Counted from the stretch's first letter, positions 25,533 through 33,788 are shown. The stretch is 38,394 bases of DNA from Paracoccus spongiarum (GCF_030732095.1 NZ_JAVAMQ010000024.1:1-38394), one strand, 5' to 3'. Translations and numbers: made by a program. Notes: generated from the sequence alone by a model not told the origin.

Positions 25533-26252
25533 TCAACTGAGATCGACGATGGGGGTGAAGCCACCCCAGAACATGCGCCGGCCGTCAAAGGGCATCGGGT
25601 CGGGCATCGGCATGTCGCCCATTTCCTCCTGCATCTTGCGTGCAGCCTCGTCGCAGGCGGCGCGGTCGGCCCACTCGATCCAGGCGAAGACCGGGGTCTC
25701 GTCCTCGGTGGCCTGCGTTGCGCGGTAGAAATCGGTCTGTTTGCCATGCGGGACATCCTCGCCCCAGCACTCTACCTGATGGCGCGCGCCGAAGCGTTCG
25801 AACATCGGCGCGGCGCTGTTGGCCATGTCGACATAGGCCTGCTTCGCATCCGATCTTGCTGGCAGCACGAAGCCCTGCACATAGCTGCCGGGCCGGCTTG
25901 CGCCATGCTGCATGACTGGGCTGAAGCCGCCCCAGAACATCCGCGCGCCGTCGAAGGGCATCTCGCCCATCTGCTGCATCTGCGGGTCGTCCATCATCGA
26001 GGCCCATGCTGCATCGCAGGTCGCGCGGTCGGGCCATTCGACCCAGGAAAACACCGGCGTCTCGTCCTCCCGGGCCTGGGTCGCCCGGTAGAAATCGGTG
26101 GTGTGGCCATGCGTCACATCCTCGCCCCAGCATTCGACCATGCGCAGTGCCCCGCGCGACTTGAACATCGGCCAGCTTGACCTTGCATGATCGGCATAGG
26201 CGTCCTTGTTGGCGGTCGGCACGGCGGCGACGAAGCCGGTATAATAGGCCAT
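25533..26252 (-). CDS. Tandem DUF1428 protein
   Basis: 239 residues made of two copies of a domain normally found alone in proteins of about 117 residues. Copy 1 (residues 1-117) and copy 2 (about 122-239) share VECWGEDV, TDFYRATQA, EDETPVF and MPFDGxRMFWGGF. DUF1428 belongs to the dimeric alpha-beta-barrel group, in which two subunits usually pair, so this fusion may act as a built-in dimer. Function unknown. The start at 26252 has GGGAGGA upstream. It heads a probable operon (DUF1428-VOC-GST-GST), divergent from the HxlR regulator with 90 bases between starts. Confidence 0.9.
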   Translation of the reverse strand: MAYYTGFVAAVPTANKDAYADHARSSWPMFKSRGALRMVECWGEDVTHGHTTDFYRATQAREDETPVFSWVEWPDRATCDAAWASMMDDPQMQQMGEMPFDGARMFWGGFSPVMQHGASRPGSYVQGFVLPARSDAKQAYVDMANSAAPMFERFGARHQVECWGEDVPHGKQTDFYRATQATEDETPVFAWIEWADRAACDEAARKMQEEMGDMPMPDPMPFDGRRMFWGGFTPIVDLS

Positions 26253-26342
26253 CTGATCCTCCCGTTGCGATCGGCGGGACATCCGTTCGCGACTCGAAGC
26301 ATCGCGCTTGTGGTATGAAAAAGCAACTGACACTGTGGGGCG

Positions 26343-26996
26343 ATGGAGAAGATCGGCAGAACTGCGCGGATTCGCTATGACGAGGGCTGCCTTGCCGCCC
26401 ACGCACTGAACCTGGTGGGCGACCGCTGGGCGCTGCTTGTGGTGCGCGAGTTGATGTTGGCGCCGCGCCGGTTCCAGCAGGTCCGGGCCGGCCTGCCGGG
26501 AATCACGGCGGCGGTGCTGTCGCAGCGGCTGGGACAGCTGACCCTGGCCGGCGTGGTGCGCCACGACACGGCAACCGGGCTCTATGCGCTGACGCCGTCG
26601 GGGCACGACCTGCTGCCGGTGCTGCAGGCGATGTGCCGGTGGGGGGCGCGCCATCCCGGCCACGATCCGCGCCGCTTCATCAGCCCGACGGCGCTGATGA
26701 TCTCGATGACCGCGATGATGGCATCGGATGCCGCGCGCGGCCGCCACGCGGTTGCCGGGTTCCGCTCGGGCAGCGACGATTTTGTGCAGCGGCTGACCGG
26801 CGATGGCGTGCTGCGGGTCGAGGCGGGGTGCGACCCCTCGGCCGCCTTCGTCTTGGCGGGCGGCGGCAACGGGCTGGCGCGGGCCGTCTATGGCGCCGCG
26901 CCACTGGCGGATCTCGCCGGGCAGGGGGTGATCGCGGTCGCCGGCGATCTGGCCGCCGCGCAGGCCCATGTCGATCTGTTCCACCTGCGCGGCTGA
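26343..26996 (+). CDS. HxlR-family regulator with C-terminal SCP2-like extension
   Basis: 217 residues, twice the usual HxlR length. The winged helix-turn-helix fills residues 16-100 (NLVGDRWALLVVRELMLAPRR; AVLSQRLGQLTLAGVV). Cys16, just before the helix, is at the position of the redox- or electrophile-sensing cysteine of YodB/HypR-type members. Residues 105-217 form an added domain with a pattern suggestive of SCP2 lipid-carrier folds (GVIAVAGDLAAAQAHVDLF), perhaps for ligand sensing. The gene is divergent from the DUF1428-VOC-GST-GST genes, its probable targets. The product ends four bases before the convergent Lrp gene. Confidence 0.88.
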   Translation: MEKIGRTARIRYDEGCLAAHALNLVGDRWALLVVRELMLAPRRFQQVRAGLPGITAAVLSQRLGQLTLAGVVRHDTATGLYALTPSGHDLLPVLQAMCRWGARHPGHDPRRFISPTALMISMTAMMASDAARGRHAVAGFRSGSDDFVQRLTGDGVLRVEAGCDPSAAFVLAGGGNGLARAVYGAAPLADLAGQGVIAVAGDLAAAQAHVDLFHLRG

Positions 26997-27000
26997 GCGG

Positions 27001-27432
27001 TCAGACGGCACGGTCCAGCTTGGTCGTCAGGTGGATCAGGCTCTCCGAAGATCGCACGCCGTCCAGCCCGCCGATCCGGTCCAGCGCCTCGTCCAGCTCG
27101 GCCGTCGATCCGGTGGACAGTTGCAGCAGCAGGTCGACCCGTCCGCTGGTGGTGTGGATGCGCTCTACCTGCGGCAGGGTGCGCAGCCGCGCAAGGATGG
27201 CGGGCTGGCTGCGCGGTTCGATCACCAGAAGGACGGTGGCGCGGATCTGCGCCAGCCGCGCCCGGTCGCCCAGCCGCAGCGTATAGCCCGCGATCGCGCC
27301 CGAGCTTTCCAGCCGCTCGAGCCGCGCCTGCACGGTCGAGCGTGCGACCTTCAGCCGTCGCGCCAGCACCGCCAGCGACATGCGCGCATCCTGCGCCAGC
27401 AAGGCAAGGATCGAACGGTCGAGGTCATCCAT
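27001..27432 (-). CDS. Lrp/AsnC-family transcriptional regulator
   Basis: 143 residues with the N-terminal helix-turn-helix (LDRSILALLAQDARMSLAVL and VARSTVQARLERLE, residues 4-43) and a C-terminal RAM domain (VERIHTTSGRVDLLLQLS), the usual architecture. It should bind DNA as an oligomer in response to an amino acid. The gene is divergent from the ornithine decarboxylase gene, so local control of ornithine or lysine metabolism is likely. The start at 27432 (MDDLDRS) matches the family N-terminus. An 11-bp palindrome at 27452-27462 lies just upstream. Confidence 0.93.
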   Translation of the reverse strand: MDDLDRSILALLAQDARMSLAVLARRLKVARSTVQARLERLESSGAIAGYTLRLGDRARLAQIRATVLLVIEPRSQPAILARLRTLPQVERIHTTSGRVDLLLQLSTGSTAELDEALDRIGGLDGVRSSESLIHLTTKLDRAV

Positions 27433-27451
27433 GTCTGTGCCCTGGCTTGTC

Positions 27452-27462
27452 GTCAAATTGAC
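27452..27462. promoter_or_regulatory. Palindrome GTCAA-A-TTGAC, candidate Lrp-family site
   Basis: Perfect 5-bp arms around one base, 20 bases upstream of the Lrp/AsnC start and 137 before the decarboxylase. The surrounding 27450-27520 is AT-rich, as expected for a promoter and Lrp-type binding site. Confidence 0.4.
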
Positions 27463-27598
27463 ACTTGATTCGTCATAATAGTTGCTACATGCGGCAAATC
27501 TATCCTTTTCATCGGTGAAAACGGAACCCAAAAGCGCCATTCTGTGTTGAGACCGCCTGCCCGTCGACCGACCCACCTGACCGCGCGAAAGGACCGTC

Positions 27599-28753
27599 AT
27601 GGGACATCACAAGACCGTCTGGGATACCCCGGCCGAACTGATCCGCCACCTGCAGCCCGAGCATCCGGTGATGGCCTTCGCGCCGACCGTGCTTCAGGAC
27701 CGGGCGCGTCAGTTTCTGGCGGGCTTTCCGGGGCTGGTGACCTATGCCGTCAAGTCCAATCCCGACGAGGCGGTGATCCAGAACCTCGTCTCGGCCGGGA
27801 TCACCGGGTTCGACGTGGCCTCGCCCTTCGAGATCGACCTGATCGGCCGGATGGCGCCTCATGCCGCGCGGCACTATCACAACCCCGTCCGCGCCCGGTC
27901 CGAGATCGTCCATGCGGTCAAGGCCGGCATCCTGGCCTGGTCGGTGGACAGCCGCAGCGAGCTTGAGAAGCTGTTCGAGATGGTGCCTGCGACGATGAAC
28001 GGGCAGGGGGTCGAGATCTCGCCCCGCTTCAAGCTGCCGGTGCTGGGCGCGGTCTATGATTTCGGCTCGAAGTTCGGCGCGACGCCGGACCTTGCGGCCG
28101 ACCTGCTGCGCCTTGTGGCCGAGCGCGGCTATGTCGCCTCGCTGACCTTCCATCCGGGCACGCAATGCGTCGATCCAATCGCCTGGGAAAGCTATATCCG
28201 CGTCGCCCGCGACATCTGCGACAGCGCCGGCGTCACCGCGCGCCGGCTGAATGTCGGCGGCGGCTTCCCCTCGCACCGGGTGACCGGGGTCGATCCCGAT
28301 CTGGGCGCGATCTTCGCCGAGATCGGCGACACGGTGCGGGAATGCTTTGGCGACGATGCGCCCGCGCTGGTCTGCGAGCCGGGGCGCGGGCTTTGCGCGG
28401 ACGCCTTCTCGCTGATCACGCGCGTCAAGGGCGTGCGCGACGGCACCAGCGTCTTCCTGAACGATGGCGTCTATGGCGGGCTGGCCGAACTGCCGATCGT
28501 GGGCAATCTGGATCGCATCGAGGTCCTGACGCCGCAGGGCCAGCCGCGGGGGGGCGATCTGACCGGGCGGGTGATCTTCGGTCCGACCTGCGACTCGGTC
28601 GACCGCCTGCCCGGAGAATTGAGCCTGCCGGCCGACATCGCCGAGGGCGATTACGTCATCTTCCACGGCGCCGGAGCCTATTCGACGGTGACGAACACCC
28701 GCTTCAACGGCTTCGGGCTGATGTCGCACGTGACCGTGATGGCGCTGGCGTAA
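27599..28753 (+). CDS. Type III PLP-dependent ornithine/lysine decarboxylase
   Basis: 384 residues of the alanine-racemase-fold decarboxylases that make putrescine (or cadaverine). The PLP lysine is Lys52 in YAVKSNP; phosphate-binding GGGFP is at 220-224, EPGRG at 260-264, and the catalytic Cys331 sits in GPTCDSVD. The short length (versus about 420 for diaminopimelate decarboxylase) and these motifs favour ornithine decarboxylase, with lysine as possible second substrate. The start follows GAAAGGA. It lies opposite an Lrp/AsnC regulator, which probably controls it. Confidence 0.92.
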   Translation: MGHHKTVWDTPAELIRHLQPEHPVMAFAPTVLQDRARQFLAGFPGLVTYAVKSNPDEAVIQNLVSAGITGFDVASPFEIDLIGRMAPHAARHYHNPVRARSEIVHAVKAGILAWSVDSRSELEKLFEMVPATMNGQGVEISPRFKLPVLGAVYDFGSKFGATPDLAADLLRLVAERGYVASLTFHPGTQCVDPIAWESYIRVARDICDSAGVTARRLNVGGGFPSHRVTGVDPDLGAIFAEIGDTVRECFGDDAPALVCEPGRGLCADAFSLITRVKGVRDGTSVFLNDGVYGGLAELPIVGNLDRIEVLTPQGQPRGGDLTGRVIFGPTCDSVDRLPGELSLPADIAEGDYVIFHGAGAYSTVTNTRFNGFGLMSHVTVMALA

Positions 28754-28787
28754 CCAAAATCTGAGACCGTCATGCTAGCCTTGGCCG

Positions 28788-29918
28788 ATGAACACGATTC
28801 GCCCGGCCACCATCCATGTCGTTCTGATGGACGGAACCTTCGCCTCGCTGGCCGATGGACGGCGCAGTTCGATCGGGCGGCTGCACGGCCTGCTGACCCG
28901 CAAGATCCGAAACTCGCCGGCATCCGAGATGCGGATGCACCTCTATTACGGGATGGGCCAGCAATGGAATCGGTGGCGCACCCTGCCGGAACTGGCGATG
29001 GGGCGGGTTCTGGAACGGCGGATCGTCGATGCCTATGGCCGGCTTGCCTCGCGCTATCAGCCGGGTGACCTCATCTTCCTGTTCGGCTACTCCCGCGGCG
29101 CCTTCGCGGTGCGCAGCCTTGCCGGCATGATCGACCGGGTGGGCCTGCTGCGCGCCGAGGCCGCGACCGAACGCAATGTCCGCGCCGCCTGGAACTATTA
29201 CCACACCGGAAAGATCGGCCGGCATCTGGATGCATTCAGGACCCGCCGCTGCCAGCCCGAGGCGCCGATCAGGATGCTGGGCTGCTTTGACACGGTGATG
29301 GCGCTTGGCGTGCGGTTGCCGGTGATCTGGATGCTGACCGAGCCGCGCTTCCGCTTTCACGACGCCCATCTTGCCGCGAATGTCGAGCATGGGTTTCAGG
29401 CGCTTGCACTGGACGAGACCCGGGCAGCCTTCGCCCCGCTTCTGTGGGACGATCGCTGCGTGGCCGGGCGGGTCGAGCAGCGATGGTTCCGGGGCGCGCA
29501 TCCCGATATCGGCGGCCAGCTGAGCGGGCACGAGGCCGCGCGCCCCCTGGCCAACATCCCGCTGGTCTGGATGCTGGAACATGCCGAGACACTGGGCCTG
29601 CCGCTGCCGCGGCGCTGGCGCGACGGGTTTCCCTGCGATTCATCGGCGCCTCCGGTCGGCAGCTGGCGCGGCTGGGCCAAGGCGTTCCTCGCGCGCGCGC
29701 CGCGGATGGCCGGGCAGTTCGACACCGAAAGCCTGCATCGCGACGTCTCGGCCGAACAGTATGACGGGCCGGCGCTGCTGGTCGGGCATCTGGCGCCCAG
29801 GGGGCAGGGCGGACCGCCACGGCGGGGCTTCCTGCGCCGGCGCGTCACGCCGGGCGCGACGGCCCTTTCGCAGTCCGATGACGCAGCGGACGGTACCCCC
29901 GAGGCCAGGCAAGTCTGA
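28788..29918 (+). CDS. DUF2235 alpha/beta-hydrolase (Tle1-like)
   Basis: 376 residues of the DUF2235 group, which includes type VI secretion phospholipase effectors of the Tle1 kind. The catalytic triad is readable: Ser102 in FGYSRGAFAVRS, Asp168 in CFDTVMALG, and His238 in WFRGAHPDIGG. No signal peptide, VgrG, PAAR or immunity gene is nearby, so a housekeeping lipase or esterase role is as likely as an effector role. It begins 34 bases after the decarboxylase stop and may be co-transcribed. The last 35 residues are low-complexity and probably unstructured. Confidence 0.88.
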   Translation: MNTIRPATIHVVLMDGTFASLADGRRSSIGRLHGLLTRKIRNSPASEMRMHLYYGMGQQWNRWRTLPELAMGRVLERRIVDAYGRLASRYQPGDLIFLFGYSRGAFAVRSLAGMIDRVGLLRAEAATERNVRAAWNYYHTGKIGRHLDAFRTRRCQPEAPIRMLGCFDTVMALGVRLPVIWMLTEPRFRFHDAHLAANVEHGFQALALDETRAAFAPLLWDDRCVAGRVEQRWFRGAHPDIGGQLSGHEAARPLANIPLVWMLEHAETLGLPLPRRWRDGFPCDSSAPPVGSWRGWAKAFLARAPRMAGQFDTESLHRDVSAEQYDGPALLVGHLAPRGQGGPPRRGFLRRRVTPGATALSQSDDAADGTPEARQV

Positions 29919-29952
29919 GACGCCCGCGCGGCGCAGGCGGGGTCTGGTCGTG

Positions 29953-30831
29953 TCAGGCCACGGCTTCCAGTTCGCGCTGCGGCTGGATGCCCAGTGCGGC
30001 GCAGACATCGCGGGTCATCTCGGGACGGTTCAGCGTGTAGAAATGCAGCCGGTCAATGCCGCCCTCGATCAACTTGTCGCACAGCTCGGCACAGATCGCC
30101 GTCGCCAGCAGCCGTTCGCGGTCGCCGCCGTCGCGGATCGCGGCGGCAAAGGCGTCCTCGGCCCATTGCGGGATGCTGGTCCCGCAGCTTTGCGCGAAAC
30201 GCCGGGCGCCGGCCCAGCCCTGGATCGGCAGGATGCCGGGGATGATCGGCGCTTCGATGCCCGCTGCGGCGCATTTGTCGCGGAACCGGAAAAAGGTTTC
30301 GGCGTCAAAGAAGAACTGGGTGATTGCGCTGGTCGCGCCGGCGTCGATCTTGCGCTTCAGCCAGGCGACATCGGCATCAGTCGAGGGGCTGTCGGGATGC
30401 GGCTCGGGATAGGCGCCGACGCGGATCGTCATGTCGCCGCGATCCGCGATCGCCTCGATCAGCTCGATCGCGTTCGCGAAGCCCTCGGGATGGGGGGTGA
30501 ACCGCTCGGCGCCCTTCGGTGCATCGCCGCGCAGCGCCACGATCTCGGTGATCCCGGCATCGGCATAATCCTTCACGATCTTCATGGTTTCTTCGCGCGT
30601 GGCCTCGACGCAGGTCAGATGCGCGGCCACGTTCAGGCCGAACTGGCGGTTGATGGTGGTCACCGCCTCATGCGTCAACTGCCGCGTGGTGCCGCCCGCG
30701 CCGTAGGTGACCGACACGAAATCCGGCGCCAGCGGCGCCAGCGCGCGGGCCGTTTCCCACAGCCGGAACGACGCATCCAGAGTCTTCGGCGGGAAGAACT
30801 CGAAGCTGATTTTCGGCGCGGCGCGGGTCAT
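29953..30831 (-). CDS. metF: Methylenetetrahydrofolate reductase
   Basis: Reduces 5,10-methylene-THF to 5-methyl-THF with FAD, supplying methyl groups for methionine synthesis. The 292 residues show the TIM-barrel signatures SFEFFPPKT, VTYGAGGTTR, HLTCVEATREE, ALRGDAPKG, and ITQFFFDAE. The start at 30831 has AAAGGAA upstream. It is divergent from metR with 75 bases between the two start codons, the layout seen for MetR-controlled metF genes. Confidence 0.96.
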   Translation of the reverse strand: MTRAAPKISFEFFPPKTLDASFRLWETARALAPLAPDFVSVTYGAGGTTRQLTHEAVTTINRQFGLNVAAHLTCVEATREETMKIVKDYADAGITEIVALRGDAPKGAERFTPHPEGFANAIELIEAIADRGDMTIRVGAYPEPHPDSPSTDADVAWLKRKIDAGATSAITQFFFDAETFFRFRDKCAAAGIEAPIIPGILPIQGWAGARRFAQSCGTSIPQWAEDAFAAAIRDGGDRERLLATAICAELCDKLIEGGIDRLHFYTLNRPEMTRDVCAALGIQPQRELEAVA

Positions 30832-30876
30832 GGCGATTCCTTTCTGTCTGCACAGCTTGTGCCACGCCCGCGACTG

Positions 30877-30889
30877 TGAGACAAATTCA
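30877..30889. promoter_or_regulatory. MetR-like half-palindrome between metF and metR
   Basis: TGAGACAAATTCA matches the MetR consensus TGAA-N5-TTCA at 7 of 8 arm positions, 45 bases before metF and 18 before metR. It fits shared control of the divergent pair; no other site of equal quality was seen in the gap. Confidence 0.55.
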
Positions 30890-30906
30890 TAATCTTCAAG
30901 ATCAAG

Positions 30907-31836
30907 ATGAAACTGGTTCACATGCACCTTGAACTTCGCCATCTGCGCACGGTCCATGCCTTCCATGAACAGGGTGGGCTGGCCCGCGCGGCCGAGGTCC
31001 TGAACATCACCCAGTCGGCGCTGTCCCACCAGATCAAGGCGCTGGAGGAACAGGCCGGGGTCGAGCTGTTCGTGCGCCGGGCCAAGCCGATGCGGCTGTC
31101 GGCGGCGGGGATGCGGCTGTTGCGGCTTGCCGAACAGGTGCTGCCGCTGGTGGCCGCCACCGAGGCCGAATTCAAGGGCGTCGAGGCCGGTCGGGTCGGG
31201 CGGCTGCACATCGCCATGGAATGTCACGCCTGTTTCGACTGGCTGCTGCCGGTCCTTGACCTGTTCCGCCGCGCCTGGCCCGATGTCGATGTCGACATCC
31301 GCCAGCGGCTGGCCTTCGGCGCGTTGCCGGCCCTGGCCCGCGAAGAGGTGGATCTGGTGATCTCGTCCGACCCCGAGGACGTGCCGGGCATCGTCTACCA
31401 GCCGCTGTTCGACTATGCGCCGACGCTGGTGGTGCCGGCGGGCCATCCGCTGGCCGCCAAGGGCCATGCCGAACCGCAGGATCTGGCCGGCGAGACGCTG
31501 ATCACCTATCCGATGGATCGCGCGCGGCTGGACGTGTTCAGCCAGTTCCTGACCCCCGCCGGGGTCGAGCCGGCCCGGCAGCGCACCGTGGAACTGACCG
31601 CGGTGTCGCTGATGCTGGTCGCCTCGGGGCGGGGCGTTGCGGTGATGCCCGACTGGGTGCTGCGCCGCGAAGCCGCCAATCCCGAGATCGCGATGCTGCC
31701 GCTGGGTCGCGGCGGCATCCTGCGGCGCCTTTACGCGGCCGTGCGCGAGGCAGACCTGGCGCAGCCCTACATGGCCCATGTGCTGCGGCTTTCGCGCACC
31801 GAACCCCTGCGGATGCTGCGCGGCGCCGCCGCGTGA
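30907..31836 (+). CDS. metR: LysR-family regulator, MetR type
   Basis: 309 residues. The LysR winged HTH is at residues 10-68 (HLRTVHAFHEQGGLARAAEVL, ITQSALSHQIKALEE), followed by the effector domain (AMECHACFDWLLPVLDLFR), whose ECHxCFDWL motif is typical of MetR, the homocysteine-responsive activator of methionine genes. Divergence from metF and the MetR-like site between them support the name. The ATG at 30907 is used; ATG 30922 (MHLELRHL) is a close alternative, and neither has a good ribosome site. Confidence 0.9.
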   Translation: MKLVHMHLELRHLRTVHAFHEQGGLARAAEVLNITQSALSHQIKALEEQAGVELFVRRAKPMRLSAAGMRLLRLAEQVLPLVAATEAEFKGVEAGRVGRLHIAMECHACFDWLLPVLDLFRRAWPDVDVDIRQRLAFGALPALAREEVDLVISSDPEDVPGIVYQPLFDYAPTLVVPAGHPLAAKGHAEPQDLAGETLITYPMDRARLDVFSQFLTPAGVEPARQRTVELTAVSLMLVASGRGVAVMPDWVLRREAANPEIAMLPLGRGGILRRLYAAVREADLAQPYMAHVLRLSRTEPLRMLRGAAA

Positions 31837-31895
31837 TCCTTGGCATTTGCCGCGCATGCCCCTATGACGCCGCCAACCCCATATCGGAGCGAACG

Positions 31896-32684
31896 ATGGC
31901 AAGCGCCAATCTGAACATCATGGTCAAGGCTGCCCGCAAGGCCGGGCGGGCGCTGGTCAAGGACTTCCGCGAGGTCGAGAACCTTCAGGTCAGCGTCAAG
32001 GGCGCCGGCGATTTCGTCACCCGCGCCGACCGCGAGGCCGAACGCATCATCAAGGAAGAACTGCGCGGCGCGCGTCCGAATTACGGCTGGCTGGGTGAGG
32101 AAACCGGCGAGGATGCGGGCGAGGATCCCACCCGCCGCTGGATTGTCGATCCGCTCGACGGGACGACCAACTTCCTGCACGGTCTGCCGCACTGGGCCGT
32201 CAGCATCGGGCTGGAACACAAGGGCGAGATCGTCGCGGCGGTGATCTTCGACGCCGCGAAGGACGAATTGTTCACGGCCGAAAAGGGCGGCGGGGCCTTC
32301 ATGAACGATCAGCGGCTGCGCGTCTCGGGACGGCGGCAGCTGGGTGAATCGCTGTTCGCCACCGGCATCCCCTTCGCCGGGCGTGGCCCGCTGCCGGCCG
32401 CGCTGCAGGATCTGGCGCGGCTGATGCCGCTGACCTCGGGCGTGCGCCGGCTGGGCGCGGCATCGCTGGACCTCGCCTATGTCGCGGCCGGGCGATACGA
32501 CGGCTATTGGGAACGCGGCAACCAGCCCTGGGACGTGGCGGCGGGCATCCTGATGGTGCGCGAGGCCGGCGGCTTCGTCGAAGGCATCCGCGAGGGCGAC
32601 GATCCGCTGGAATCGGGCCGCATGATCGCCGCCAATCCGCAGATCTTCGAGGCTTTCGCCAAGGTGATCCGCAGCCGCGACTGA
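31896..32684 (+). CDS. suhB: Inositol monophosphatase family protein
   Basis: 262 residues of the Mg2+-dependent phosphatase family. Metal-binding motifs are GEETGED (about 67-73), DPLDGTTNFLHG with Asp85 and Asp88, and the C-terminal WDVAAGILMVREAGG. Family members act on myo-inositol-1-phosphate or related phosphates; the closest type is SuhB, which in E. coli also has an rRNA transcription role. The start at 31896 (MASANLNIM) is preferred to upstream codons because the family begins there. It follows metR in the same direction. Confidence 0.93.
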   Translation: MASANLNIMVKAARKAGRALVKDFREVENLQVSVKGAGDFVTRADREAERIIKEELRGARPNYGWLGEETGEDAGEDPTRRWIVDPLDGTTNFLHGLPHWAVSIGLEHKGEIVAAVIFDAAKDELFTAEKGGGAFMNDQRLRVSGRRQLGESLFATGIPFAGRGPLPAALQDLARLMPLTSGVRRLGAASLDLAYVAAGRYDGYWERGNQPWDVAAGILMVREAGGFVEGIREGDDPLESGRMIAANPQIFEAFAKVIRSRD

Positions 32685-32812
32685 GCCTGTCGATGCGCGG
32701 TTGCAACGGCGCGCGTCTTGCAGGGATTGCAAGGCCGGGTTGACTTGACCTTGCCGGTCGGGGGACGCAGGATGGCCGTGCCCCCTTCTGGAACGCGACT
32801 GGAACGCGCCCG

Positions 32813-33769
32813 ATGCCCGACGATCCGAACGCCCCGCCCTATGCTGCCTCGGCGGCGTCCGCCTCGGCGCCGCCGCCGATCCCGCCCAGGACCCGTCCTC
32901 CGGTCCGCGACCGCACGGGTCTGGCGATCCTGCTGATGTGCGCCACCAGTTTCATCTTCGCCTTGCAGGACGGGTTCTCGCGCGTGCTGGGCGAGGGCTA
33001 TCCGCCGGCTCTGGTGGTGATGATCCGCTATTGGGTCTTTGCGGTCTTCGTGATCGCGCTGGTGTCGCGCCAGCCGGGCGGGCTGAAACGCGCCATCCGC
33101 ACCAGGCGCCCGGTCACGCAGATCCTGCGCGGGGTGATCCTGGCGCTGGAGGTGATGATCATGGTCGAGGCCTTCGTGCGCCTGGGCCTGGTCGAGACCC
33201 ATGCCGTCTTCACCGCCTACCCGCTGCTGGTCGCGGCGCTATCGGGTCCGGTGCTGGGCGAAAAGGTCGGCTGGCGGCGCTGGACCGCCATCGGCATCGG
33301 CTTTGCCGGTATCCTGGTGATTCTGAACCCCGGCGGCGGGGTCTTGCAGATCGAGGCGCTTCTGCCCTTCGTCGCCGCGCTGATGTTCGCGCTGTACGGG
33401 CTGCTGACCCGGCATGTGTCGCGCGACGATCCCTCGATGGTCAGTTTCTTCTGGACCGCGATTGCCGGGGCGGTGGCGATGACCGCGGTCGGCATCTGGG
33501 ACTGGCAATGGCTGGCGCCGATCGACTGGCTCTGGATGGTCGGGCTGTGCCTGTGCGGCATGAGTTCGCATTACCTGCTGATCCGCGCCTACGAGTTGGC
33601 CGAGGCGTCGGCGCTGCAACCCTTTGCCTACACCCAGCTGGTCTGGGTCAGCATCCTCGGCGTGGTGGTCTTTTCCGAGGTGCTGCGCCCCAACGTGGTG
33701 GTGGGCGCGGTGATCGTGGTCCTGGCCGGGCTGTTCACGTTGTGGCGGGCGCGGGTGAAATCGGCCTGA
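32813..33769 (+). CDS. EamA/DMT-family transporter
   Basis: 318 residues with about ten hydrophobic helices in two EamA repeats (about 36-165 and 175-312). EamA proteins move metabolites or amino-acid-like compounds across the inner membrane; the substrate is unknown. The first 35 residues are an unusual Pro/Ala-rich soluble tail (SASAPPPIPPRTRPP) before the first span, so either the tail is real or the true start is slightly later. It ends 19 bases before the convergent lytic transglycosylase. Confidence 0.9.
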   Translation: MPDDPNAPPYAASAASASAPPPIPPRTRPPVRDRTGLAILLMCATSFIFALQDGFSRVLGEGYPPALVVMIRYWVFAVFVIALVSRQPGGLKRAIRTRRPVTQILRGVILALEVMIMVEAFVRLGLVETHAVFTAYPLLVAALSGPVLGEKVGWRRWTAIGIGFAGILVILNPGGGVLQIEALLPFVAALMFALYGLLTRHVSRDDPSMVSFFWTAIAGAVAMTAVGIWDWQWLAPIDWLWMVGLCLCGMSSHYLLIRAYELAEASALQPFAYTQLVWVSILGVVVFSEVLRPNVVVGAVIVVLAGLFTLWRARVKSA

Positions 33770-33788
33770 TCGCAGCCGTCCGGCAGGC

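Noticed and set aside
28788..29918. Type VI secretion effector-immunity locus
   Set aside because: Only the DUF2235 gene resembles such a system; no VgrG, PAAR, chaperone or immunity gene is present.
30832..30906. SAM riboswitch ahead of metF
   Set aside because: The gap is only 75 bases, shared with metR, and shows no riboswitch-like stem pattern; a MetR-type site explains it better.
32740..32773. Sigma-70 promoter for the EamA gene (TTGACT/TTGACC)
   Set aside because: A -35-like sequence exists, but the best -10 (CAGGAT) matches only three of six bases.
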